64,000 nucleotides of DNA from Botryosphaeria dothidea (GCA_011503125.2 WWBZ02000007.1:186001-250000), one strand, 5' to 3'; positions 21,934 to 34,958 are shown, numbered from the stretch's first letter. Made by a program: numbers and translations. The notes: generated by a model not told the origin, from the letters alone.

Positions 21934-22861
21934 ATGGCATCTTACTTCGTAACCGGCTCGTCCCGCGGCATCGGACTGACCCTGGTCACCATTCTCCTCT
22001 CCAAACCGACTTCAGAAGTGAGCAAGATCTTCGCCTCTGCTCGCAGCGAGACCGACAGCGTCAAGAAGCTCATCGCCGACTCCAATGGCCGCGTTGTCTT
22101 TGTCCCCTTGGACGTCACCTCAGAAGAAAGCATCAAGAGCGCCGCAAACCATATCTCCCAGGCCCAAGGCTCGAGTGGCATCGACGTGCTCGTCAACAAC
22201 GCCGGCATCTCCAGCGCCTCTTTCAGCGCAGTCGAGGACATGTTCGCTTTCCTTTCCCCCACCATGCCCCACCTCTTTTAGACTTTCGCGCTAACCACAA
22301 CACCAGGACGGACCTCGACGATATCTTCAAAGTCAACGTCGGCGGCGTGCACAACGTCACGAGGGCCTTCCTGCCCGTCCTGAAGAAGGGCAACCTCAAG
22401 AAAATCATCAACATGTAATTCCTCTCGCCTCAGGAAAAACGAAGGAAACATCACTCACACACCCCGTACAGCTCCTCAACCCTCGGCTCCATCACCAAGG
22501 CCGACGCATACATGCACATACGCAACCCCTCCTACAAGATCTCCAAGGCCGCGCTCAACATGCTCACCGTGCAGTACTCCATCTCCCTCAGAAAGGAAGG
22601 CTTCACCGTCATCGCCATCTCCCCGGGCGTAAGCAATCCCCCACCCAACGCCGCGATCATCCGCCATCCTTCAAACTGACTCGGGGAGAACAGTGGCTGA
22701 AGACGGACCTCGGCAGCCAAGCCGCGGACCTGGAGCCCGAGCAGGGCGCGAACGCCACGCTCGACATCGTCTCCCGTGCCACGTCTGCGGATACGGGCAA
22801 GTTCTTCAACATCAACGTCCCCGGCTGGGACAAGTACGACGGTTCGTGCCCGCCATGGTGA
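21934..22861 (+). CDS. Short-chain dehydrogenase/reductase (SDR)
   Basis: NAD(P)-dependent classical SDR. The start MASYFVTGSSRGIGLTL contains the TGxxxGIG cofactor motif. DVLVNNAGIS is the NNAG motif, and NPSYKISKAALNM gives the YxxxK active site with an upstream Ser in INMSSSLGSI. Four exons are joined by introns after VEDM (GTTCGC donor), after KIINM (GTAATT), and after AISPG (GTAAGC). The last exon reads WLKTDLGSQAADLEPEQG and ends KYDGSCPPW at TGA 22861, the usual end for this fungal subgroup (related to csgA/sniffer-type SDRs). The length of about 250 aa is normal. No breaks seen. The substrate is unknown. Confidence 0.92.
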
Positions 22862-23549
22862 AGCAGGTGGAGAAAAGAAAAACTTTCAGCAATTTGCAAA
22901 CGGAATTGGGCGTCAATTTGAGCCACGAGCTTATGGGATCCGGGGTTTTTGATAGTATAATTCGAAACCTGGCGAGAACAAGGCGAAATCTACATGCCCT
23001 CTGAGACGTAAGGGTTAACGTGACTGGGCGACATGAGTCAGGATCCCCTGGCAAGACGAGATATGCAGACGCATCTTCACGTTGTTTCTTTTGAAAATCT
23101 ATTCTGGTGATTGTAGTGGTCTCCGGTGCTCTCGTTCGGATGATCGGAGCGGCCACACGCGTTCAGGCCTGTGTTCAAAGTGACTCTAAAAAAACATATC
23201 CCCGCTAAGCTCTTCTTCCCCTCCCGTCAAGCTGAGGTTTAAAAGCTCCTCTGGCAATTGCTGACCAAGTATACCTGTCTATGCAAGTACTAATTGTGCC
23301 CAGTATCTTAACTTTCTCACTGCAGTCTCTTTTTCACTGGATTGAATGATAGCCTTAGAAGGTATTCTGCATCCTAATCATCCTCGGGAGATATTTGGAA
23401 CTGGTTGTGAGAAACACAGATGCCCCTGGTACACCTGAACTTCTCGTCGTGGCCACAGCCATGTACCTCATCATCGAGGAGAAAGCAGTATGGTCTGCCA
23501 AGTGTCAGTTTTGATTCAAGTTTCTCGGATAGGACGCTGAAGCAAATAC

Positions 23550-24725
23550 TTACGACTGGTTAAGACGTTTAAGCCAGGTAAGGCCACGTTTCTTGAGGTA
23601 CTCGGAGTTTCCAATGAGTTTCCATTCTGTGACAGACGACTCGAGACCCTGCTTCTCATCCTCCAGCAACTGCATGAACCTTTCTCTCATTTCCAGACTA
23701 ATGCAGCCAATGATATTGACAGAAGGAATATGTTCGATCGAATCCTTGGCGTGAAGGAGAATGAGGCCAGTGACGATCTTCTGGCAGGTCGCATGGAGGA
23801 TACTGGCCATCGAAGGACGAAAGTTTCTGTGACCTATGTGGATGGTTAAATGAGAAAGATTCAGCTGCCTTAGTGATTTTGCCATTTCCCTTTTCCCGCG
23901 GCGGACCCTCGAATCCTCAACCGCGACTCCGAAGTCGTAGACTAGATCCTGCATGGTCCTCTCCAGACAAAGAACGGAGATGTTGCTCGCATGAGGCAGT
24001 TCCAGAAACTTCTGAAGGTAGTAGGGCTCGCGGAAGCGAAATTCCATGGATAGCCACATCCTACTGTTGAACTCCTGGTGGATCTGCTTGTTGGTCAGGA
24101 GAAGGCCAAACACAGATGAAGCTCCATTTACGATGCGACCGTGGCCTCGAAACTCAGTCTTGAGGTGGCTTCCATTATCGCTGAACTCCCACGGGACAAG
24201 GCCATTGTATCTCGGCCCAACGGAGTTCCAGCCGTGAAACCAGTGGTAAGGGTAATTAAAGCAGGCGCAGTAGTCGTAGATGCGGTTGCGGATTTCTCCG
24301 GGAAGATCGAGGAATCTGAAATACTTTCCGTTGGTGTTCCACTCGTAGGTCTGTTTCCAGAACACAGTCCCAGCGCTGATGATGTTCCCGTAGACCTTGG
24401 GCATGGTGTCGATATGCTTGATCAGGGATATCCATTGCCGCTTGCTGCGCCGCTCAACCACGGGCAGTTGATCTTCCATTCTCATTCGAATTTGGTCTGA
24501 GATCGGCTTAAATCTGTTGTCTTCGATGGTGCGGGTGATGACGTAGGATTGTGCCCCATCTGTGGCAGTCCGTGGGTCTCTGTGTGGGCCTTGAATCTCG
24601 AAGTCAAGTGTGCGAGATTTGACGAACTCGTTGGGCTGCACAAGTAATCTGTAGGCAGCCTCATAGACGGGGTCTGGATGAGATTCATCTTGCCGGCCGG
24701 CGCTGGATGACGAGTTCTCACTCAT
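23550..24725 (-). CDS. F-box/2EXR-like hypothetical protein
   Basis: Single-exon 391-aa protein. Residues about 135-155 read FRFLDLPGEIRNRIYDYC, the short N-terminal motif shared by fungal F-box-like and 2EXR-domain proteins. It is followed by a segment beginning GLLLTNKQIHQEF, which is also typical of these large expanded fungal families. The first 130 residues are polar and of low similarity to anything I recognise. The rest is a helical, Leu-rich region (LELPHASNISVLCL, LNLSHLTIHIG). Related proteins are often presumed adaptors for ubiquitin ligases, but that is not shown here. No signal peptide or membrane segment. The start was chosen at the first ATG of the open frame. Confidence 0.75.
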   Translation of the reverse strand: MSENSSSSAGRQDESHPDPVYEAAYRLLVQPNEFVKSRTLDFEIQGPHRDPRTATDGAQSYVITRTIEDNRFKPISDQIRMRMEDQLPVVERRSKRQWISLIKHIDTMPKVYGNIISAGTVFWKQTYEWNTNGKYFRFLDLPGEIRNRIYDYCACFNYPYHWFHGWNSVGPRYNGLVPWEFSDNGSHLKTEFRGHGRIVNGASSVFGLLLTNKQIHQEFNSRMWLSMEFRFREPYYLQKFLELPHASNISVLCLERTMQDLVYDFGVAVEDSRVRRGKREMAKSLRQLNLSHLTIHIGHRNFRPSMASILHATCQKIVTGLILLHAKDSIEHIPSVNIIGCISLEMRERFMQLLEDEKQGLESSVTEWKLIGNSEYLKKRGLTWLKRLNQS

Positions 24726-26004
24726 AGCTGGGAAGAGGGATTTGGATCAGAAGGTGAGACGCGTGCCGGAGTGGTGTCGCCGCGAGTGAAGCGTTTTCGT
24801 TAGGTTGAGGGACCGTGGAGCTGACGCAATAGGGATGGGCAGCGGACTCGCCTTTACGTGCGGCCTTCAAGCTTTGGTCACAATGCTGGACAGTCGCTGT
24901 AAGGAATGTCAAGTGAAGTGGAGTGGTTCACGATGGCAAAGTACTTCACGGCCGCTCGGAGTCAACTTTTTCCGGACTTTACATGCCTGTTCAATCACTC
25001 CCAGAAATCCGAAGGAGTGACGTTGTAGTGCGGCAGAACGTCCCAGGGCATGGTTTTGCTTAGTCATTGTTTCATTTGATAGATTATATAGCTGCACCTC
25101 TTTCGTAGAACCTAGGAGGCATTATCAATCAACCGTTGCCTTTGATGACAAGTTAATGTCCTGTATTTCTTTTGCCTTGTGAAGGCCCTTGCGAAGGAAT
25201 ATGGAGCCTCTGCCGACTTCTGTTCGTTGTTGCACACGCTAAATACTCCCCTCTTGCGGACGGGGGCTGGTTGTTGTGTTTTGGTTGTTTCTTGTCGTCA
25301 CTGCAAGCTCCTCTGCCCTCTGGCTTACCAGGCGTTCACACACTGAGTGTCCCTCCGCACAAAAACGTCAAACTCAACATGTTCTTGTTTTTGATGCTAT
25401 CCGTGACCGAGGCAGTACCCGATTAGCAAGCAACATATGTGAAATTCGCACCGTTCATGAGTGACTCACCACACATTCTCGTCCTCTGTCGCTGTTACAT
25501 AGTGACTGGGTCATCACTCTCCGATATTACTCCATGATGCCTCGGAATCAATTTTAACGAGAAGTGTGTCATGTTGTTGTCGGGTTGAATATTCTAAGCT
25601 TGTGAGAACATCGTCCCATTAAAAGGAAAAGGCTCGTAATTTTCTCATCTCGTATTTTAATTCAAGTCTTAAAGTAAATATCAAAACTGGTCTCGTACAT
25701 GATGTTTACATCCTGTTAAAAAAGTCACGTGTCCTTAAGGTAACCTTTACAGTCATCTCTAACGTGCAACAGACCAGACGTAATGGTTACAGCGGTCCCA
25801 TGTGCGTGGGTGACGAGCCAGCTTTACTTTCATCACAAGCGTATCCGTCACTTAAAATTCGTCGCCCTACATACATCAAAGAATGCAGCTATCTTCAAAG
25901 CAATGAAGGGCTCCATTCCAGGATGCTCCTCTTCCGTGCGACCACGTGGATTGGCTTGAGAGCAACGACATTCCTGTCAAAAAAGCGTCAGCGTTATGAT
26001 TCAT
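24726..26004. other. Intergenic, nothing recognised
   Basis: About 1.3 kb with only short frames lacking motifs; becomes more AT-rich from about 25560 to 25760. Confidence 0.4.
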
Positions 26005-27981
26005 TCAACTTGTAGGGTTTCCGTACGAGTGAAAGACTTCCTGGGGTCGTTGCTCTATATCCGCTAGCCGCAAATCAAAGCGTAGAAATAAGGTAGGCAG
26101 GACCTGCTAGTCTTTCAGCAACACTGTCCAGATCTCAATAAAACAATCATACCTTGTTCATTTCGAGCATACTGATATCTGTGATTGTCAGCGGGTCCCA
26201 AAACCGGCTTCGGACATGGCTTACTCTTCCCGACACAGGTCCTAGACCCTCCACCGAATCCGAAGAAGAAGCGGTCTAGACAGCTTTTAGTAAAGTTCGG
26301 CACCAACGCCCCCCTTTTTACTTACGCAGCTCATGCTTTCTTTTCTCATCCAGCCACCGTTCTGGGCGAAATGTTTCCACATCATCACCAAAGATGCTTT
26401 TATCCCTGTGAATCACCCACGGAGACGTGCCAACCTCAACCTTACGCAACGTCAGCTCCTTACTTCTGATATGGTTTCAGATTTGCCTTACCCCTTCGGG
26501 CACGTAGTGATCTCCGAAACGTAGTCCAGACTTTGGTACAACGCGTGCCAAAATCCCACCCAAAGCAGGATGAAGCCGCATGCCCTCGTGTAGCACCGCC
26601 TGAAGATAGGCCCACTTCTCCGCCTGTGCTTGTGTGACAATCCCATTCGCATCAATTTCACCGCTCACCACCTTCTCGCGCAGCTCACGTAGCAGGCGTT
26701 CGAGCGCCGGTGGATTCTTTAGGAGAAAGTAGATAGTCGCGCTCAGCGACACGCTCGTGGTGTCTGACCCGGCAATAATGTTGCTCGTAAGCGTGAATCC
26801 GATGTCCGACTCACTTAGCTGCGGCTTCTCCCGGGTCGCCGCGAGCAGCTTGCTGAGAATGTCTCCTGCATGATCATCTTCTGTGCCCATCCGGTCTTTG
26901 CGTGCGGAGATTTGCTTGAGCGTGAATTCGTGCAAGGAGCCGTTACGCGCATTGATGGCAAGCCAGTTTCCAATCAGCGGCACGAGCCGTTGGTGTAGAT
27001 AATAGATCCACGGAATCTCACCTACCCACACACCAGATTTGACAGTGTTGGCGATCTTCGTGAAGAGGCCAAAGTCCGATCCGGCGTCCACGTAGCCGAA
27101 GCGTTTCGCAAAGCTAACTTCGCCGATCACATCTGCAAGCATTAACGCATGGAAAAGCGGGAGGATCAAAAGGGGGAAAGGGGGTTGGAAGGGACTAAGG
27201 AATAATGATGATGGACGGACCGAAGGCAAACAAGTGGACCAGATACGAGAGCTCGACGGCCTTGCTCCCGGCTGCCTCCAACTTCTCAAGAAACATGTTG
27301 ATAGTCGCATCAACGTACGGCTCCAGGCTCTTCATTGTCTCCATTGTGTATGCACTACCGACCAGGCGGCGTTGTTGCCCATGCACGCGCTCATTGCGTT
27401 CAGCGAATAAATCAAAATTCCGTTTGCCCTTGAACGGCACGTATGCTTCGCCTTTGATGAACTGGTTTCCAGCACCTGCAATAATAAGGAAATATGAGCG
27501 ATAGTCCTAAGGAGGAAAACTGGAAGTGGAAAACGAATCATACTGTAGATGACCTTAAATCCGTCGGTCGATGCGATACTCCTGATAAGGAAAACTTGAG
27601 TGAGCAATGGAGAAGCACAATATGCAGACAGGATTCTTACAATTTGTTGGGTTTGACTCGCACTACAGGCCCGTATTTCTCATGTAGTTTGATTACTCGG
27701 CGATGGACATCGGGACGAGTGTGTTGAATAGCAAACCACGCGTCAGTAAGGCTTGCCCAGAAGGGGCCTGGATACCTGGCGAGCGGAGAGAGGAGGCGCT
27801 GGTAGACGCAGTATCCCAGTAGGGTTAAGAGCCCGATAAGAATAATTAATTCTGGGCCCACTTTGGTGCGAAGACTGAGTGGTATCTCCAACGATCGTGG
27901 TGCAGGAGTGATTTTTTGAGACTCGCCCACTGGTTGAGCAGAAGCCTTGAGAATCAGAGGCTGAAGGAACTCGAAAGCCAT
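26005..27981 (-). CDS. Cytochrome P450 monooxygenase (pisatin-demethylase type), intact
   Basis: ER-anchored heme monooxygenase. Start 27981 ([13 protein letters not shown]) is preferred because it gives a normal N-terminus with the membrane segment [20 protein letters not shown]; an in-frame ATG at 28086 is possible. Exons join through introns after VKPNKL, VIYS, LVHLFAF, YVPEG and others. The helix-I motif is IAGSDTT, the K-helix ExxR is HEGMRLHP, the PERF region is ETFRPERW, and the heme loop is [12 protein letters not shown] with the Cys ligand. The C-terminus ([14 protein letters not shown]) is split by two introns and stops at TGA 26005-26007. No breaks were found, in contrast to the decayed paralogue at 7.5-9 kb. 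The substrate is unknown. Confidence 0.9.
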
Positions 27982-28139
27982 TTTCAGAAAGGGAGTCTTT
28001 CTCCAGCGCGGTTCCGAATCTGATGCCACGAAAGCTCTCATCCTGAAGTTTAGGGGAAAGGGGTGACATTTATACCAACCAACCAAGCGCCCAGCCGGGA
28101 TTCAAACTTGCTTTCCATACGTATGGGGTTCTAGTGTCA

Positions 28140-29050
28140 GGTGATCTTGCTGAAATTTGATTAAACCCGAATATTCAGCTCTCCCTACTAGAAAAAAAAA
28201 TCCCTTCGACAAATAAGATATGATCTACTTATTTCAGTATATTCTTTATTAGACAGCAAATTTCACTGAATAATAATGTTTGTAATTAACTTTACCTTAC
28301 TAACAACATCAAAGGTCGTCCTAACCTACTCTTTATAAAGTAGTTTAGTCATCAGAAAGGAAAAGGCAGAATGTAAGTCCGACAGAAATCAGCTCTTGGG
28401 AGCTGATTGGATTCTTCTCCGCATACTTACGTACCTACTCTAAATACGAAATTTAATTTATATTTGTTGCACACTAAACGTCTAGTTACTTGTCTCCTTT
28501 ATGAACTGCGGAGAACCATCGTTGCGACATGAGGCAAGCAGACTAATGGAAAATGGCGTTAGTAAAACCGGCACGGAACTTTGATCTGCACAAGAGCAGG
28601 AGGGTGTTTGCCACCCATAGTGCATATCATGTAGGTGCCTGCCGAAAGTATGTCTGTTTATTTCCTATACACGTGAAGCTATATTCACGCCTGACTCTAG
28701 GCACCATCAGATCCAGTAAGGACGAATAATGATAAGATTAGTAAGCGTTGAAAGCTGTTGTTCTTCCGACATGTAGATGCCTCGATGGCGCGTATAACGT
28801 CGTGGCCGTCGTTTCGTGAATATACTCAGGCAATATTTTACCGACACGCAAGGAATCGGTGGGAACGAATGATCAATTGTACAAGGAGCAAACAGGGCTC
28901 CACGCTGCTTTGAATCTAGTTGGAAAAACACTTGATGACACTTGGTGAGCTACACGAGTTACTGAGGAGTCACGTTCTAAGAGCCATCCATTCCTGATTT
29001 TCCGGCGCCCAAATCAATAAACCTACTCCACACCAGCGAAGCTTGATGGC
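28140..29050. other. AT-rich intergenic with a palindromic repeat
   Basis: The left part (28180-28350) is strongly AT-rich and includes an A-run near 28193. It contains one copy of the AATCAGCTC palindrome, listed separately. No gene seen. Confidence 0.45.
28387..28408. repeat. Palindrome copy 1: AATCAGCTC-TTGG-GAGCTGATT
   Basis: Perfect 9-bp inverted repeat with a 4-nt spacer. GTC stands exactly 7 nt before the left arm, as in the other two copies. It lies about 400 bp upstream of the intact P450 start. Confidence 0.75.
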
Positions 29051-29054
29051 AGGT

Positions 29055-30980
29055 CTATCCATCGCAGTTTTTGAACCAGTAATCTAAATCCCAGCAATCT
29101 AAATCCTCTGCCAATTTAGTGAAAGGACTGTCGAATACTAAGTCCTGAGCATCATGACCGGGGCTTTGCACACAACCACCAACACTATACTGAGACATTT
29201 CAGCGTCCATGGTGGCTTGAGTCGAATTATCACCAGCAGAGCTTGCAACAGTGTGTACAGAAGGACTCGCTGATTGAGACGGACCTTCGCCCGAATTTCG
29301 GGGCCCATCTGTAATTACAATCTCAGTCACGTTTGCCTGAGGTGTTAAGTGATACAAATGTTTGACTCACCTGTCTCTATCATTCTGTCTTCTCCGAGCG
29401 TGTCGTCCCAGGAAACGTACAAAGAGCTTGCATTTGAATCCAAACGATCCCTGGTTTCGAACGGCTCATGTCGAATCGCCATGTTTATTGCATCAACACT
29501 GCATGATCAGTTACCACGTACTTGCCTTTGAAGATGAAGTAGCACACCTGAGGCTGGGTAGATACTCCCGTAGGATGTCCTGTATCTGTATGATGGAGGT
29601 GGGCTGTTGCGTGGATAGAGCAAGGTCCATTTTGCTGCATATGTATTTCACGGCGGATAGTTTCTTGCTCTCGCTAAATCGGTTGATGGAGCGAATGAAG
29701 CGATAATTGGAACTTTCTGGAAGATGTTAGTCTAGTAGATTGTGGGAAAGAACAGTAGAGGTCATACCAAAAATGCAGTAAAGGAGTTTTGATGACAGCT
29801 CGTCACCATACATGCATTGCGCTGACGCGATGAGACGGTTTATGAAAACAGTCTCATCCCGCAAAGACTTCAGAGTCCTGGAAGTTCCCTCAAAACCAGC
29901 CTCCTTCATCTTCGCGTTAACCTGAGGAAGCGGTGGTGAGCATGTGGTATTAAGCGAGGACAGGATGCACTGGGCAACGAACCTCACGAGCGCCTGCCTT
30001 GCCTGCCTTGCTGGAAAAGGTTTCCCATATGAGAAAAAAACACAGGGAAACATAACGAGTGAAATACGCATATTGAAAATGTTCCTTGGCTCGTTTGGCA
30101 ACAGTTGTACAGAGCTTCCACGCTGCATCTGAAGCGGATTGCTCGGGCTCAATATCACTCGTATGAGAAATATTGAGAGGCGAACAGTAAGAGCGCACGT
30201 CGATGGTGGATTCGTTGAAGTTGACGAGGCAGTCTAAGAAGTCGTCCGCAATTTGAGTGGCAGTCCGTTCGGGAGGCCCGTGTGGGCTTGTAGTCGTTAG
30301 GGATGATCGCCTGGGAGGTCTGGTCTCGTTTGCCGATCGTCGCGCACGATCATTGCGCATAGGAAAATTTACAGATGAATGTAGATGATGGGTAGATGGA
30401 GTGGATTCTTGCAAGTGTCGAAGGTGAAGGCGGGATGTGTCGTGCGCTAAGAGCGGGTCCGTTGCTACAATCTCACTTGCTTCTTTGATAAGAACTTGCA
30501 AGTATAGCACAGGGACCTCAGAACAACTATCGCTTGCGGGGAAAGCATCGTGTATCAACTGTAAAGGTTCCCTAGTGACGATGTTAGATAATTGTATTCG
30601 TCGCAGAGAGATGAGTGGTATACGCACCAGGAACATGGAGATCCGAAGTTCCAGTGGTGGTGACGAACATAGCGTGTGTAGATTTCCTTGGAAGCATCGG
30701 AGACCGTGGATAGAAATTCACGAGGCTCAATGCTTGAACAACACCGGCCGTACGAGCCGTGAGCGTAGTAGAACGTCTGACCGTAATGCTCAGGCAAACA
30801 AAACGGTATAATTGATATCTGAACAGCTAGAGAGTGTACAGCTCGGAATGGTACGATGAAGTAAAGGTAATGCGATGATACTGGAGGGTCGATGACCAGC
30901 TCAGACCTCTGCGGGTCAAGGTCGTTGAGAGAGAAGTAATAGACGTTGTCGAGTATTTTCTGGGACTTTGCGATGTCCAT
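29055..30980 (-). CDS. Unrecognised multi-exon protein, possibly regulator-like
   Basis: I do not recognise the family. Start MDIAKSQKILDNVYYFSL at 30980. Exon 1 ends at 30628 and an intron at 30572-30627 (GTGCGT...ACTAG) joins GSPCSW to EPLQLIHDAFPAS. A further intron near 29990-30060 joins HFQYA to QARQALVRFVAQ, avoiding an apparent frame break. Later exons read ESSNYRFIRSINRFSESKKL and INMAIRHEPFETRD. The last exon is rich in Ser, Gln and acidic residues and ends LDCWDLDYWFKNCDG, which resembles the acidic tails of fungal transcription factors. No zinc cluster or other DNA-binding domain is visible in it or upstream to 31600. Either the N-terminus was missed or it is not a DNA-binding protein. 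Confidence 0.5.
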
Positions 30981-33439
30981 TTAGACAGCTGATGCGGATT
31001 TACAGTCTCAAAGGAACGGTCTCCGGTCCCGTCCAACCTTTTGAAGACCAGGGAATTTATTGTGCCAATGCTGTTGAAATGCGCACACTTGAATGTGTTG
31101 GCCTTTGCTTCCAGTCGAGGTGCAAAGGCCCTGCATGATTGCCACCGGCGTGGTAGGTCAGCCGACTTCGAGCGCATGGATTCCGATGATTTTCCGCAGA
31201 TGTCTCACATCAATGATGGGTTGGACATAAGGAGAGCAACTCTTCAGAAGGAAACTGGAGTCGATGTACCATTGCGCCATTGCAACGGCGAAATATCGCA
31301 CCAAGCTAAGCCGTAACAGGCTTAACCGAGTCAAGGATCAAGTTTCACGATTCACTATCTACAATTGCCCAGAAAATCCATCCCAGAAGGAGCTCCGGAG
31401 TGTAAGATGGTTTAGGAGTATATGGGGTTTTGCATTGATACGTACGCTGTGTAGATAGCGGAGGTCGGATTTATAGCATACGGCGCTTAATGCCCCGACG
31501 ATTGGAAGGCTGTGTCCGAAGATCTCCCCGCGGGATTGAACCAGAATCATATACTCCACGGAAAAGATCAGGGATTGGGAAATAAGCATTTCCCCAGCAT
31601 GACAAACTCTTGGCAAGGCACCCGACGGGTCGATCCCGAAGCCGCCTTAAGGGGTCCGCGCACCATATATACCCTGATTAGAAACACGTGAACAAATCAG
31701 CCAACACGGTATGCCTGTTGAGCGGGCATCTGACAGAAGAAAGGGTACACGGGAAGGCAAAATTTGAGAAGATATGGGCAACAATTGCAGTGTCCCCACT
31801 AGTCTCAATCTCTTAAGAGCAAGAATGAGAGTCAATCAAAATGTTCTCCACATTTTGTGCTCGTTCCGTGAACCTGCCCACAGTGGGTCCGGAAGGTACT
31901 TGCCGATTTAAGCGCAGTCTCCAAGATCTCGAAGGCGCCTAAAGAGTACGAGGAAGGAATGTAGGTCAAAACCCCCTCGCTGTAGGGGCCATTAAGTGAG
32001 GAGGTACCATTCGCCTGAAAGACTGTTGGGCCATACAACTCACGTCAGGCGTGCCGGAGTGGATGAACATGTCACGAACAAAATCTGATACCACTAGGCC
32101 GTCGTCATTACCGTCGTCATCATCTATAACTATCTATCGTGAGCTGAAGATAACCATGAAGGGCAGAGAAGCCTATCCAATGAATGTGGCAAAAGAGTGT
32201 TTGCGACTCAGGTTGATACACCTGCATCGAAACAGCTAGATGCACGATGTTGGGTCTAGAAGCCAGTGGGAATTATCATCCAAGCTGCGTTCCCACTCTT
32301 TACCTCAACGCTAAGCCGGGTTGCCAAGATACCGAAGGCCGACTTTCCTCAGTCGTATCGGCAGTGATTGTTTTTGTGCGGTCTGCCCGTTGTTTATGCC
32401 CCGCAATGGTATGTAGAATCTTGCCTGTGCTCTTGTGGGGCTACGGGATTCCTTATTAAGCGAGCTTTCTCAGGGTCTGATGTGCCACGCTGAGTCAAGA
32501 GCCTCGTGCGGGTTTTTTTTTCGTTGCGGTTCCCCGTCCTGAAGATCTCCAGGCTAGAGATCCAATACCCTGTCCATATGGCTCGTCCCGCTTTTCCCTT
32601 TGCCAGCGGGCGCCGGGCCGGATCAGGGTACCCCTGCAAATAGGATCTTTGTATGGGCCTTCGGAACTAGCCGGCGAAACCCGCGCACATCCGCTCATCA
32701 GACCATTTGGAGTATTCTAGGCAACCTTGTCCACCGCGAGAGCCGCGCTGATTTTACCATACGAGGGTTTGGCTCCACCCACATACGCGTATTAAGTCGT
32801 GTTGTTTTTCGGTGCCTAATCGAGCTGTGACGGCGCTAACACCACAGTGGGACGTCGCTGGTGGGTGAATGCTGGATTATGATGCGGGGTAGCAGAGCGA
32901 GATACCCCAATCCAGCATGTGCTGAAGAACTTATCCGCATATCATAGCTTCTTATCATCATAATATTCACAGCCGTAAGAAGAACGAAATTCAAAGTGAC
33001 CACCACTTTCCGGCCCCATGGCCGAGAAATGCGGAGCTTTTCGGAGCATATGTGTGATAGCATGTCACCTGCAGGGGTGCATATACAACCATGGGGGCTA
33101 CTTTCGGGTTATCAGGCTATGCGCAGGCATGGTAAACGCTTGAGTAGATGAAGATTAGAAGCTTCTAAAGGAAGTAAGTATAACGAGCGCACAGACAAAA
33201 CACGGACATTCCAATCCGAAAATGCCTTCTACTGGCTTCGGAGACACCACCGCTCAAGGGTGGGGCTGCTCCTGTAACACCTGCCGTTCTCGCACTTTCT
33301 CGCTGTTGTGCCGCTGACAAATCTCTTGATCTGGTTAAGAGCCTCGATCTCTTTCCACGCATTCGCTTCGCTATCGTCACTCTTACCTCCATCAGATTCG
33401 ATCATCAGATATAGAAGTTCACAGATCAGTGGAAGAGCG
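30981..33439. other. Large intergenic region, no gene supported
   Basis: About 2.5 kb. Scattered frames of 60-100 codons show no motifs, signal sequences or plausible splicing. A T-run occurs near 32513. It carries the promoters of two divergent genes at its ends. Confidence 0.4.
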
Positions 33440-34958
33440 ATGAATAACGATACCGAATCTGCATCGAATCGACAGGCAGAGGAGACGCCGATGGGCATAA
33501 TTGTCCAAGACCCAGAGGTAGTACCTGAGGGAGGCTACGGTTGGGTTTGTGTTGTATGTGTTTTCCTTGTGAACGCTTGTACATGGGGAGTCGCCGCCGT
33601 AAGTCTTTCTCATTTGTCCTTGCAAGTTTCATCCGATACTTCTTCATCCCGTCTTCACCTCCTGGTTTCTGCTTTCCCTCCCTTCTCGATCCGATACAAC
33701 TCTTCTCACCTAGAAATTTAGAGCTATGGTGTCTTCCTATCCTATTACCTCACTACGTCAACCTTCTCCAGCGCCACCTCCCTCGACTACGCCTTCATCG
33801 GAGGCCTCGAGTTCGGCTGTTCCCTCTCCCTGGCCACCCCAGTCACCATCATAACACGCCGTTTCGGCATCCACATACCCATGCTTGCCGGCATCTTTTT
33901 CCAGACGGCTGGCTTCATTCTCGCCTCATTCACGTCGCGCACCGCCGTTTGGCAGCTTTACCTCACGCAAGGGGCGCTCGTTGGCGTTGGGATAGGCTTC
34001 ACGTACCTGCCCGCCGTTGTCGTGCCGTCGCAGTGGTTCGAGAAGAAGCGGAGCCTCGCCAACGGCATCGTCTCGTCCGGATCCGGAATCGGCGGGATAG
34101 TGTTTTCGTTCGCGGCGCAGGCGACGATGGAGCATGTGGACGTGCCCTGGGCGCTGCGCATGGTCGGCATCGTGAGCGGCGCGGTCAACTTGGTCGCGGT
34201 CGCGCTGGTTCGCAGCCGGAACAGAGAGGTCCAGGCCGTCATTAGAGGCTTTGATGTGGCTCTACTCAAGCGGGAGAACGTGTTACTGCTGCTGGCGTGG
34301 GCGTTTCTGACTATGTTAGGATACGTGACGCCGTTGTACAGCTTATCGGCGTATGCCAAAGACCAGATTGGGTTGAGCGATTCGCAGGCCTCGGTGGTGA
34401 CCGCTTGTCTGAATTTAGGATTCGCCATTGGAAGGCCGTTGATGGGGCTTGTGAGTGATTGGTATGGACGAATAGAGGTGGCGGGCTTATCGACCTTCTT
34501 TTCGGCCGTTTGCATCTTCGCTATATGGATCCCTTCAAACTCCTACGGGGTCCTTATCTTCTTTGCCATCATTAGTGGACTCTTTCTCGGGGTGTTGTGG
34601 GTGGTAAGTCATCCCCGAAAGCTCTAAGGCCAGGCTAATGCTTTACAAGACCATCTCACCACTGTGCGTCGAAGTTGCCGGAATCAAGGATCTTAACTCG
34701 CTATTGGCTCTCGCCTGGGCCACAATCGTCCTGCCTTGCACATGTATGTCGAGAGGCCAAAAGAGGAATCTACTTATAGAGGCTGCTGCTGATTTAATTA
34801 CAGTCTCCGAGGTCATTGCACTAAAGATTCGTCGCCCCAATACAGAAAGGCCATTTCTGTATCCTCAAATATTCTCCGGACTCTCATATCTAGTGGCCGC
34901 CGGGATCATGTTCCGTCTTTGGCAGGTTCAACATCGAAAAAGACTGACGGAATTTTGA
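33440..34958 (+). CDS. MFS monocarboxylate-porter-type transporter (MCT family)
   Basis: Twelve-helix plasma-membrane transporter of the fungal MCT-like MFS group. Exons are 33440-33598, 33722-34603, 34650-34743 and 34804-34958, and all junctions keep frame (GVAA|SYGVF, LWV|TISP, PCT|FSEV). The N-terminal EGGYGWVCVVCVFLVNACTW is the family signature (D/E-G-G-x-GW). The second half includes YGVFLSYYL and GGLEFGCSLSLATPV, then QWFEKKRSLANGIVSSGSGIGG, the usual loop 4 motif. The C-terminal tail is short (LWQVQHRKRLTEF). The length of about 430 aa is normal. Such porters carry short monocarboxylates or secreted metabolites; the substrate cannot be read from sequence. Confidence 0.92.

Noticed and set aside
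29950..30060. Apparent frameshift in the unrecognised 29-31 kb gene
   Set aside because: An intron from GTATTT to CAGCAAG restores the frame cleanly, so no break needs to be assumed.
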